Origin: SPJN01 sp965229935
GTDB lineage: Bacteria > Pseudomonadota > Alphaproteobacteria > SPJN01
Assembly: GCA_965229935.1 (NCBI GenBank)
Contig: CBDDKB010000002.1
Coordinates: 806,001-870,000 of the forward strand
Direction: 5' to 3'
DNA: 64,000 nucleotides
A program made the position numbers and the translations under genes. Below the pieces are notes generated by a model, which was not told where the DNA came from, ran no database searches, and worked only from the letters and a program-made list of their open reading frames with translations. Of the stretch, positions 35,072-43,100 are shown piece by piece. Every line of letters begins with the position of its first letter. Position 1 is the stretch's first letter.

Positions 35072-36881
35072 TTCTGTAGAGCAGAATAGGCCCCTTGTTC
35101 TTGGGGTCGATCAATCACTTGATGATCGTCGCTGGTGTTACCGCGCCAGTGATGAGGCGTTGATCCGCACACTTTGTCAGCGTCACGGCTTTGACGATGC
35201 CTTGGCACGGATCATAGCCGGGCGTGATACTGGTCTGGCAGAGCTTGGCCCCGCCGGACTTGATCCAAAACTCCGTGATTTAATGCCTGATCCTGCCACC
35301 CTTGTGGACATGGATAAGGCCGCCGCGCGCTTTGCCCACGCCATCAAAAATGGTGAGCAGATTGCCGTTTTCGGTGATTATGATGTGGATGGGGCGACCA
35401 GCACCTCAGTCCTCGTGCGGTTTTGTCGTGATCTGGGGCGCGAGGTGCTGACCCATATTCCTGACCGTATGTCAGAAGGTTACGGCCCCAATGTGCCTGC
35501 GATGGAAAAGCTGGCCGGTGAAGGGGCGAAGCTTGTCATAACAGTAGATTGCGGGACGTTGGCTTATGAGCCGTTGGAAAAGGCTGCCGCGCTTGGCCTC
35601 GATCTGTTGGTGCTGGACCACCATATCGCAGAACCTGCCTTACCTGTCTGTCATGCGCTCGTTAATCCGAACCGTTTAGATGACACTTCAGGGCAGGGCC
35701 ATTTGGCGGCAGTTGGCGTTACTTTCCTGTTTTGTGTTGCGGCGCGGCGTGCGCTTGATCAATTGGGCTGGTTTGCTGAAACCGGGACGGCGCAGCCTGA
35801 TCTGGTCAATCTGCTTGATCTGGTGGCGCTTGGCACTGTCGCCGATGTCGTCCCGCTTCAAGGGCTTAACCGTGCCTTTGTCACGCAGGGATTAAAGATT
35901 ATGGCCGCGCGGCGCAATCAGGGGCTGGTGGCGCTATCGGATGTGGCACGGCTTGATGAAAGCCCAACCCCCTATCATTTGGGTTTTGTGTTCGGGCCGC
36001 GTGTCAATGCCGGGGGCCGGGTGGGCGAAGCACCCCTTGGCACCAAATTGCTAACCGAAACTGATCCCGCAAAAGCAGCCGATATGGCTAAGGCGCTCGA
36101 CCTTTATAATCGGGAGCGTAAGGCAATTGAGGCACAAGTGCAGGAGCAGGCTATGGCCTATGCCGACGCGACCTATGTGGGCAATCAGGCCGATGCGCCG
36201 CTTATCATCGCGCAGGGCAAGGGCTGGCATCCGGGCGTGATTGGCATCGTGGCAAGCCGCCTGAAAGAAGCGTGGCGCCGCCCCAGTTTTGTCTTGGCAA
36301 TTGATGAGGATGGCTTGGCAAAAGGCTCTGGCCGATCTGTGCCGGGGGTGGACCTCGGTTCTGCCGTAACAGCGGCGTCTGAGGCAGGGTTGCTGATTAA
36401 TGGCGGCGGGCACGCGATGGCCGCAGGATTAACGGTTGAGGTTGAGAAAATTCCGGCCCTGCAGGAGTTTCTGGAATCGCGGATTGCCCCTCAGGTCAGG
36501 GCACTGGGGACAGCCCATGAAATGGGTGTGGATGCGGTCTTGTCGGCCGGGGCGGCGACGCGCGCCTTTTTAGACAAAATCGCAGGCGCAGGGCCATTCG
36601 GACAAGGAAATCCTGAGCCACGATTCGTTCTTGCTGATATGGAAATCAGTTTCGCGAAACCGGTAGGGGATGGCAGCCATATCCGCTTTTCCGCGCGGGA
36701 TAAGGACGGGACAGGCAAAATAGACGGGATTGCCTTCCGTGTGAGTGAGACAAGGCTGGGAGAGGCGCTTTTGGCGCGGAAATCTGCGCTTCATCTTGCC
36801 GGGCATTTACGTATAAACCGCTTTAACGGGCGCGAAACCGTGCAATTGGTGCTGGAGGATGCCGCCCCCGCTATTGGTTGA
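35055..36881 (+). CDS. recJ: Single-stranded-DNA-specific 5'-3' exonuclease RecJ
   Basis: The protein has 608 residues. DHH-family motifs are in order: FGDYDVDGATS (Asp108, Asp110, Asp112), VTVDCGT, LDHHIAE near residue 187, and the DHHA1 motif NGGGHAMAAGL near residue 453. A C-terminal OB-like domain follows. RecJ trims 5' ends in recombination and mismatch repair. The gene overlaps glpX by 17 bases, and translation is probably coupled. Confidence 0.96.
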   Translation: MKANSNSVEQNRPLVLGVDQSLDDRRWCYRASDEALIRTLCQRHGFDDALARIIAGRDTGLAELGPAGLDPKLRDLMPDPATLVDMDKAAARFAHAIKNGEQIAVFGDYDVDGATSTSVLVRFCRDLGREVLTHIPDRMSEGYGPNVPAMEKLAGEGAKLVITVDCGTLAYEPLEKAAALGLDLLVLDHHIAEPALPVCHALVNPNRLDDTSGQGHLAAVGVTFLFCVAARRALDQLGWFAETGTAQPDLVNLLDLVALGTVADVVPLQGLNRAFVTQGLKIMAARRNQGLVALSDVARLDESPTPYHLGFVFGPRVNAGGRVGEAPLGTKLLTETDPAKAADMAKALDLYNRERKAIEAQVQEQAMAYADATYVGNQADAPLIIAQGKGWHPGVIGIVASRLKEAWRRPSFVLAIDEDGLAKGSGRSVPGVDLGSAVTAASEAGLLINGGGHAMAAGLTVEVEKIPALQEFLESRIAPQVRALGTAHEMGVDAVLSAGAATRAFLDKIAGAGPFGQGNPEPRFVLADMEISFAKPVGDGSHIRFSARDKDGTGKIDGIAFRVSETRLGEALLARKSALHLAGHLRINRFNGRETVQLVLEDAAPAIG

Positions 36882-36957
36882 GCCAAAGGCGGATTAAGGG
36901 GCCAATTCGTGCGACAATGCGCACAGGGAAAAGTGACATTTGGGTGAAATTCCCCCC

Positions 36958-36986
36958 TTGAACGGACCAAGAATCCGTATATAAAT
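36958..36986 (+). promoter_or_regulatory. Sigma-70-type promoter of tRNA-Glu
   Basis: TTGAAC (36958-36963) and TATAAA (36980-36985) are separated by 16 bases, close to the housekeeping consensus. The tRNA begins 20 bases after the -10 box, so a short leader is expected. Confidence 0.7.
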
Positions 36987-37005
36987 CCACTCCACCAACC
37001 GATGC

Positions 37006-37080
37006 GGTCCCTTCGTCTATCGGTTAGGACGCCAGGTTTTCAACCTGGAAAGAGGGGTTCGATTCCCCTAGGGACTACCA
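37006..37080 (+). tRNA. tRNA-Glu (anticodon TTC)
   Basis: A full cloverleaf is visible. Acceptor arms are GGTCCCT and AGGGACT (one G-U pair), the anticodon stem CCAGG/CCTGG closes the loop TTTTCAA with TTC at 37039-37041, the T arm contains GGTTCGATTCC, and CCA is encoded. It has its own promoter and terminator. Confidence 0.97.
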
Positions 37081-37085
37081 ATTCT

Positions 37086-37122
37086 AAGCCCTGCTGCGCA
37101 GCTCGCGCGGCGGGGCTTTTTG
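37086..37122 (+). terminator. Rho-independent terminator after tRNA-Glu
   Basis: A 13-base-pair stem with G-U pairs (37087-37099 with 37105-37117) closes a 5-base loop and runs into TTTTT on the plus strand. On the minus strand it lies just past the SDR-like gene at 37132 and could act there too, though the T run is weaker. Confidence 0.85.
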
Positions 37123-37131
37123 GTGTTTTGG

Positions 37132-37866
37132 TCAGGCCCAACCACCTGCAAAGGGCAGTATATGCCCGGTTATGAAATCTGAGCTAGGCCCTGCCAGAAA
37201 GGCGACGACTTCGCCTGCTTCCTCTGGTTTGGCAAGGCGGCGCAACGGTATGCGGCTAGTGATCCGTTCATAGACTTTCGGATCATTGATCAGCTCGTCC
37301 GGGAAATAGGTGGGGCTTTCAACAAAGTTCGGTGCCATCGCATTGACGGTTATATTATGTTTGCCAAGCTCCAGCGCCATTGTGCGGACCATCGCATTGG
37401 CTGCCCCCCTTGCGGTCGCATAGACGCTGTAATTTGGAATGCCTTGCAAGGGCGCGGCGGACGATAGCAGGATGATTTTGCCATAGCCTTGCTCCTTGAA
37501 ATGGGGAACAGCGGCATTAATCAGGGAGAAGGGGCGGACGGTCAATCGATCAAGCGCGACGGTCAGCACATTTGCGTCAGTGTCGCCCAGCGGGCTTGGG
37601 TCAGCCGGGTGGGAATCATTGCAGATCAGGGCCGTTAGATGTCCTGCCTGTTTTAGAACCTGCTCAATTAGCCCAGCGGGTGTGTCAGGCGCCAATGCGA
37701 TGGCCCCATCAACCTCTTTTTCAAAGTCCTTGCGTGCCGCTTCGTCCGTAAAGCTGTCATCAACTGCAAAGACCTGCCAACCCTGCGCCATCAGGGCACG
37801 GCTGCCCGGTTTGCCGATAAAGTGGATGGCGTCTGTGATCAGCGCGACCGGCTGTTTGTCTGTCAT
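37132..37866 (-). CDS. Putative halohydrin dehalogenase (SDR superfamily)
   Basis: The protein has 244 residues, of SDR fold. The glycine-rich cofactor motif is replaced by T-x4-F-x-G (Thr11, Phe16, Gly18 in TDAIHFIG), which in halohydrin dehalogenases frames the halide/nucleophile site. The catalytic set is Ser136, Tyr149, Arg153 (S-x12-Y-x3-R), with Arg instead of the SDR Lys; spacing equals that of HheC (Ser132, Tyr145, Arg149). The family converts vicinal haloalcohols to epoxides, releasing halide without NAD. The start overlaps the sufU stop by 4 bases. The natural substrate is unknown. An ordinary NAD-dependent SDR is unlikely given both motifs. Confidence 0.8.
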   Translation of the reverse strand: MTDKQPVALITDAIHFIGKPGSRALMAQGWQVFAVDDSFTDEAARKDFEKEVDGAIALAPDTPAGLIEQVLKQAGHLTALICNDSHPADPSPLGDTDANVLTVALDRLTVRPFSLINAAVPHFKEQGYGKIILLSSAAPLQGIPNYSVYATARGAANAMVRTMALELGKHNITVNAMAPNFVESPTYFPDELINDPKVYERITSRIPLRRLAKPEEAGEVVAFLAGPSSDFITGHILPFAGGWA

Positions 37867-38315
37867 GACTTGTCCCCCGATTTGTTCTTTGCTTCTGTGA
37901 TTGCGGTTTCCAACGCCTCAAAAGGCATCAGCACGCAGGCATGGCGTGCGGTATGGTCTGTGACCGCCGCAAAAATACCAAAACCATCTGTTTGCGCTGG
38001 CAGCTTTGCTGTGCCTTGGTCCAGAACCTGTTTGAGCGCCTTGTAAGTATCATCCACAAGCGATGTATTGGCTCCCACAAGCGTGCTGCCGATCAGGCCC
38101 GCACTTGCCTGACAAAGAACACAAGCCTCAGTCTCATGGGCGTAGTTGCTGACGGTGTTGTCATCCGCATTCAATGTGACGTCGATGGTGATCTTGTCGC
38201 CGCAAAGGGGATTGTTGACGGTTGCAGTGCCATCGGCATCGGCCAGGCGGCCCGCATGGCTGGCATCAGCAGCGGCGCGCAGCAAATCCCGTTGATAAAG
38301 ATCAAGCGAAGACAT
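37863..38315 (-). CDS. sufU: SufU-type Fe-S cluster assembly / sulfur acceptor protein
   Basis: The protein has 150 residues of the IscU/NifU N-terminal family. Conserved residues are Cys38 and Asp40 (NPLCGD), Cys65 (EACVLC, with an extra Cys68) and Cys127 in HACVLMPF. Spacing and the Asp fit SufU, the zinc-containing sulfur acceptor of SufS, though a scaffold role cannot be excluded. It overlaps sufS by one base upstream and the dehalogenase gene by four bases downstream. sufBCD are not nearby. Confidence 0.88.
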   Translation of the reverse strand: MSSLDLYQRDLLRAAADASHAGRLADADGTATVNNPLCGDKITIDVTLNADDNTVSNYAHETEACVLCQASAGLIGSTLVGANTSLVDDTYKALKQVLDQGTAKLPAQTDGFGIFAAVTDHTARHACVLMPFEALETAITEAKNKSGDKS

Positions 38316-39559
38316 CAGTCCCCCTTTAAAAGCTGAACAGCATCGCGGATTGCTGCGATGGCAGCATCACAATCGTCTTGAGTTGAATAGGCGCTGAGGG
38401 AAGCACGGCTGGTCGCCAACAGATTAAAATGCGCCATCAATGGCTGGGCGCAATGATGTCCGCCACGCATGGCAACGCCGGTGCGGTCAGACAATTGGCA
38501 AATGTCATGGGGGTGGCACCCCTTGATTGCAAAGCTGATGATAGGCGCCCGCGATTGGGTGAAACTTGCCCCCCCCAAAATTGTTGCCATGCCTGCAAGT
38601 TGCGCGGCCAAATTGTCAGCCAAGGCTGCCTCATGCGCGCGGATCGCCTTATGGTCAAGCTGGGACAAAAATGTAATGGCAGCATGAAAACCAACTGCCT
38701 GTGTGATTGGCGGGGTGCCAGCCTCAAACCTTGTTGGGGGTGCTGCAAAGCTGGTGCCATCAAAGCTGACAGAATTGATCATCTCCCCCCCGCCAAGAAG
38801 CGGCGGCATATCATCAAGCAATGCAGCTCGGCCCCAAAACATGCCAACGCCTGTGGGGCCGAACATCTTGTGTGCGGAACAGGCATAGAAATCTATAGGC
38901 AGGTCGGGAAGGGTGGTGCTGAACAGGGGCCAGTGACAGGCTGACTGTGCACCATCGACAACGATGATTGCGTTAGGCGCGTGCGATTTGATCAACCTAC
39001 CCAGTTGCGCCAGATCAACCTCCCACCCGGTCACATTGGAAATGTGGGATAGGGCGATGATGCGTGTATTGGGGGATAGTTGGGCGATCAACGCCGCCTC
39101 ATCAATCCGACCATGGCCATCCAAGCCGATTGGCTTCAGGGTCGCGCCTTTGGCAGCCGCATGAATTTGCCATGACACGATATTGGCGTGGTGATTGTCA
39201 GTGCTGATCAGCACCTCGTCGCCCGGTCCTAATCTATCAGACAGGCCATAGGCGATGATATTCAGCGCCTGTGTCGTGCCGGAGGTCAACACAATCTCAT
39301 CTCGCGATGCGCCGAAATAGGCCGCTAAGCTGTCTCGCGTTGCCTCATAGGCCTGTGTGGCCTGCTCTGCCCAATAGTGGACAGAACGATGCACATTTGC
39401 ACGCAGGCGTGTGTCGTGATCTGCCATGGCAGCAATGACAGGGGCCGCCGCTAGTGTGCTTGCGCCGCTATCCAGATAATGAAACGGGCGGCCTTCTGCC
39501 TTCATTGCGGCGAAGGCAGGGAAGTTGTCACGAAAGGCAAGCGGGTCGAATTGGGTCAT
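38315..39559 (-). CDS. sufS: Cysteine desulfurase, SufS type
   Basis: The protein has 414 residues. The PLP lysine is Lys231 (CSAHKMFGPTG) and the catalytic cysteine is Cys370 in RGGHHCAQP, as in group II (SufS/CsdA) enzymes. It takes sulfur from cysteine to form a persulfide passed to SufU. It starts 36 bases after the last Mrp gene on the same strand and is coupled to sufU. With no sufBCD in view, it may be a CsdA-like second desulfurase system. Confidence 0.93.
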   Translation of the reverse strand: MTQFDPLAFRDNFPAFAAMKAEGRPFHYLDSGASTLAAAPVIAAMADHDTRLRANVHRSVHYWAEQATQAYEATRDSLAAYFGASRDEIVLTSGTTQALNIIAYGLSDRLGPGDEVLISTDNHHANIVSWQIHAAAKGATLKPIGLDGHGRIDEAALIAQLSPNTRIIALSHISNVTGWEVDLAQLGRLIKSHAPNAIIVVDGAQSACHWPLFSTTLPDLPIDFYACSAHKMFGPTGVGMFWGRAALLDDMPPLLGGGEMINSVSFDGTSFAAPPTRFEAGTPPITQAVGFHAAITFLSQLDHKAIRAHEAALADNLAAQLAGMATILGGASFTQSRAPIISFAIKGCHPHDICQLSDRTGVAMRGGHHCAQPLMAHFNLLATSRASLSAYSTQDDCDAAIAAIRDAVQLLKGD

Positions 39560-39595
39560 CCCGGTGCTGCTGGCTGCTCCTCTATAATTTGGGCG

Positions 39596-41311
39596 CTATA
39601 GATAGAGCAGCAATATAACAGCAAGTCCGATCATAACCCATAGCACCATCGTCCCGACCGCCATTGACCGACCCATGACACCTGACGGGCCGTAATGGCG
39701 CGCGGTGATGCTGCGTAGATTGTCGACGCCCTCACGGATCAGGGCCCAAATGCCGCCTGACAGATGGGTAATTGCCTTACCCATTTCGCGCAGCATAGCA
39801 GGGGCCAATTTGCGGTATAGCCAGTCTGTATCAAGATTGACCGACGGGATTTCTGGCGGGTAGAGGCCCGTGCGCACCAAAACGACAAAAGCCAGCACAG
39901 CAAACATCAATAGCTGCATCTGGGTGATGATATGGCCCGGCGTATAGGGTTCGTAGTCCATCTCATGCGGTAGAATTGAATAGAGATATTCGGGCCAGAC
40001 GCCAATACCAATACACAACGCAGCGGCGATAGCCATGGCTGCCAACATGTTCCACGGGGCTTCCTTGGGGCGTTTGCCGCTGTCATGGGCGAAAAAGCTG
40101 AAATAGGGGATTTTAATGCCCGAATGTTCCAACACACCGGCACTGGCAAATAACAATACGGTCCACGCCAGCCACATATGTTCTTGGGCAAGCGCTGCCA
40201 AAATCAGCGACTTTGAAATAAAGCCAGAGAAGAACGGGAATGCCGAAATCGACATGGCGCCGATAATCGTAAACACAGCGGTCCACGGCATAGATTTGTA
40301 AAGCCCGCCAAGCTCTGTCGCCTTGGTCGTACCAACGCGGTGCAGAACCGCACCCATACCCATGAACAATAGCGCCTTATAAAGGATGTGGCTAAAGGCA
40401 TGCGCCGCCGTACCGTTTAGCGCGAGGGCAGAACCGACGCCAACCCCAACCACCATAAAGCCAAGCTGGTTGTTCAGCGAATAGGCAAGCACACGGCGCA
40501 GATCATTTTCGATTACGGCAAAGAATACCGGGAACGCTGTCATGGTCGCACCAATCGGGATCAGAATATCCAGCCCCGCATAGCCGCGAGCCAGCGAATA
40601 AACAGCCAGCTTGGTTGTGAAGGCTGACAGGATAACAGTCCCAGTCGGTGTTGCCTGCGGATAGGCGTCCTGCAGCCAATTGTGCAGAAAGGGGAAGGCG
40701 CACTTGATGCCAAAGGCAAAGAAGATCAGGAACGTGCCCGCCGTAAAATCGGCCATTGTGGTAACGCCAAAATGGTCAAAGGCGATGCTGCCGGTTTCTG
40801 CCTTGTGTATGACAAGGCCAGCTAGCAGCAACACACCTGAACCGACCTGAATGATCAAATAGCGGATCCCGGTTTTAAAAGCGATGTCTGTGCCCCGTGC
40901 CCAGATCAAAAAGACAGAGGCAATGGCCGTCAGCTCCCAAAAGATGAACAGGGTCATCAGGTCGCCAGCAAATACGGCACCCACGCCTGCACCCGCATAG
41001 ATCAGTGCAGCGACATGCTGCATTGTGTCAGAGGCTGTGTCCTTTAGATGAAGCGCATAGAGAATGCCAAGGAAGGCAGCAATATGGAAAATCAGACCGA
41101 ACACGAAGCTGAGCTGATCAAGGCGATAGGTTTCCATCACCATGCCCATCATCTCAAGCTCGCCATAGGTGCCGTGGGGCGTATTCAAAAGATGCATCAC
41201 GCCGACGACAGGCAATAGCAACATGTAGATTTTGCGTAATGGCCCGCGTAGCAGCGGCACCAACAGTGCGCCCAAAATCAGGATAAAACCGGGGTTAAGC
41301 TCACTCAACAT
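39596..41311 (-). CDS. NuoL/MrpD-like subunit of the Mrp cluster (third antiporter-like protein)
   Basis: The protein has 571 residues with about 14 membrane spans. GGGGAGG six bases before ATG 41311 fixes the start. Antiporter-core features are the TM5 glutamate in LFIFWELTAIASVF and the charged stretch IKCAFPFLHNWLQDAYP. The protein extends past the usual MrpD C-terminus with an amphipathic region and a final span. Complex I and Mrp antiporters share this fold for proton or sodium transfer. It is one of three such proteins in this cluster. Confidence 0.88.
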   Translation of the reverse strand: MLSELNPGFILILGALLVPLLRGPLRKIYMLLLPVVGVMHLLNTPHGTYGELEMMGMVMETYRLDQLSFVFGLIFHIAAFLGILYALHLKDTASDTMQHVAALIYAGAGVGAVFAGDLMTLFIFWELTAIASVFLIWARGTDIAFKTGIRYLIIQVGSGVLLLAGLVIHKAETGSIAFDHFGVTTMADFTAGTFLIFFAFGIKCAFPFLHNWLQDAYPQATPTGTVILSAFTTKLAVYSLARGYAGLDILIPIGATMTAFPVFFAVIENDLRRVLAYSLNNQLGFMVVGVGVGSALALNGTAAHAFSHILYKALLFMGMGAVLHRVGTTKATELGGLYKSMPWTAVFTIIGAMSISAFPFFSGFISKSLILAALAQEHMWLAWTVLLFASAGVLEHSGIKIPYFSFFAHDSGKRPKEAPWNMLAAMAIAAALCIGIGVWPEYLYSILPHEMDYEPYTPGHIITQMQLLMFAVLAFVVLVRTGLYPPEIPSVNLDTDWLYRKLAPAMLREMGKAITHLSGGIWALIREGVDNLRSITARHYGPSGVMGRSMAVGTMVLWVMIGLAVILLLYL

Positions 41312-41603
41312 TGTCAGCCTCCCCATCCTGTTGTGCGTCGTAATAATCTTCGGGGCGCATGATCAGTTTGCGCAATTGTGCGCCTGCCAACACCACAAAG
41401 AAAAAGGCCGCAAAGCCGAACAGGCCGTAAAAGACGGGGATCTCTTCGGCTGAAAAATGCGGGTGCTTATGGTAAAAGAAATCAGCCGCGCCGAAGCCGA
41501 CACAGATCAAAATGGTCAGCAAAACCAACAGGCGGTGATTTTCCACCCGCTCAAACCAGCCAAGCTCGTGATCGTCATTTGTATGATTATGTTTGTCAGA
41601 CAT
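41301..41603 (-). CDS. Small two-span membrane protein of the Mrp cluster
   Basis: The protein has 100 residues. A histidine- and acid-rich start is followed by two hydrophobic segments (about 24-44 and 56-77) and an acidic tail. I do not recognise a named family. It sits between two antiporter-like subunits and overlaps the next gene by 11 bases, so it is very probably co-expressed and may be an accessory subunit of the complex. Confidence 0.75.
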   Translation of the reverse strand: MSDKHNHTNDDHELGWFERVENHRLLVLLTILICVGFGAADFFYHKHPHFSAEEIPVFYGLFGFAAFFFVVLAGAQLRKLIMRPEDYYDAQQDGEADNVE

Positions 41604-41615
41604 TTGCGGGCGCCT

Positions 41616-43100
41616 CTAATTCAAAATCGGGGCAATCAGGCCTTCGACCGACCCGACGGCGAAGAACATGACAAAGCAAAGAATTGCGGTGAAACATAGC
41701 GGCCCAAGCACCATTAGCGGCGCTTCTTTCACCTTGTCCCAGCTAAAGGGGGCAGGATCATCATCGCCGTCAGCTTTCAGGAAAAAGCCGCGCACAGTGA
41801 TGGGCAGCAAATAGGCGATGTTCAGCAGGGATGAAATGATCAGCACAGCGATCAGGATCGGCTGGCCGGCATCAACGGCCCCTTCCATCAGGGCGAATTT
41901 GGGCCAAGCCCCGCCAAATGGCGGCAGGCCGATAATCGACAGCGCACCAATGGTGTAGGCGATAAAGCTTAGGGGCATTTTGCGACCCAGGCCGTTTAGC
42001 TGCGATACTTCGGTGACGTGATGGGCAACATAAATTGCACCTGCAAAATAGAACAGGGTGATCTTGCCAACCGCATGCATGGCAATTTGTAGTGAGCCAC
42101 CCATGAACCCAGCAGATGTTGCCAGCGACAGACCAAACACCACATAGGCTAATTGGCTGATGGTGGAATAGGCCAGCCGTGCTTTCAGATTGTCCTTGGT
42201 CAACGCTATGATAGAGGCGGTGACAAGGGTGAAGCCTGACACAGCTTGCAGCCAGAATGTCAGATCAGCATCGGCCAGATAATCGACACCGAAAATATAG
42301 ATGCCGACTTTCAATACGCTGAACACGCCGGCCTTCACAACGGCAACCGCATGCAGCACTGCTGACACTGGGGTAGGGGCGACCATGGCTGATGGCAGCC
42401 ATTTGTGGAACGGCATCAATGCTGCCTTACCAATCCCGAACATAAACAGCGCTAACAGGATTGTTGCTGTTGTTGGGCTAACATGATCTGCCAAAATGCC
42501 GCCAGCCGTGAAGTCGGTTGTTCCGGTCAGCATATAGGTTGCGATGATAGCAGGGAGGAGCAATCCGATTGAGGTTGTAAGCAACACACCCAAATAGATC
42601 CGTGCGCCTTTTTTAGCTTCCTCTGTCTCGCGATGGGATACCAACGGATAGGTGGACAGGGTTAGCACTTCGTAAAAAATGAACAGGGTGAACAAATTGC
42701 CTGCATAGGCCATGCCCAATGCCGCACCGATTGAGATTGGGAAGCACATGAAAAAGCGGGTGTGATTAACCTCGCCTGAATTGCGCATATAGCCGATGGC
42801 ATAGATGGAATTGACGATCCATAGCCCGCTGGCAATGGTTGCAAACAACATGCCCAACGGTTCGATGGAAAATTTCAGCGGCATGCCCGGCAGCACTTCA
42901 AAGAAGCTGACCTCGGGCCTTGCGCCTGCTGCAATCTGCGGCAATAGCCAAAGGGTCACCGCAAACAGGCTGATCGCTGTCAGCAGTGTTACGGTTTCAC
43001 GTTGATTGGGGCGGTCCCCAGACATGCCGATCAGGATCGTGCCGACCAGCGGAATGATCAGGGACAGGGCGATTGCGAGATCAAAACTCATACTAATCAT
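41616..43100 (-). CDS. NuoM/MrpD-like antiporter subunit
   Basis: The protein has 494 residues with about 14 spans. The TM5 glutamate is in LFIFYEVLTLSTYPLV and the TM7-8 charged region is GKAALMPFHKWLPSAM, followed by APTPVSAVLHAVAVVKAG, all typical of proton-pumping NuoM/MrpD proteins. GAGGGG lies seven bases before ATG 43100, which overlaps the preceding stop by one base. It is the second of three antiporter-like subunits. Confidence 0.9.
   Translation of the reverse strand: MISMSFDLAIALSLIIPLVGTILIGMSGDRPNQRETVTLLTAISLFAVTLWLLPQIAAGARPEVSFFEVLPGMPLKFSIEPLGMLFATIASGLWIVNSIYAIGYMRNSGEVNHTRFFMCFPISIGAALGMAYAGNLFTLFIFYEVLTLSTYPLVSHRETEEAKKGARIYLGVLLTTSIGLLLPAIIATYMLTGTTDFTAGGILADHVSPTTATILLALFMFGIGKAALMPFHKWLPSAMVAPTPVSAVLHAVAVVKAGVFSVLKVGIYIFGVDYLADADLTFWLQAVSGFTLVTASIIALTKDNLKARLAYSTISQLAYVVFGLSLATSAGFMGGSLQIAMHAVGKITLFYFAGAIYVAHHVTEVSQLNGLGRKMPLSFIAYTIGALSIIGLPPFGGAWPKFALMEGAVDAGQPILIAVLIISSLLNIAYLLPITVRGFFLKADGDDDPAPFSWDKVKEAPLMVLGPLCFTAILCFVMFFAVGSVEGLIAPILN

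Noticed and set aside
37132..37866. Plain NAD(P)-dependent 3-oxoacyl-ACP reductase
   Set aside because: The glycine-rich cofactor motif is missing, and the catalytic lysine is an arginine. Both changes match halohydrin dehalogenases instead.
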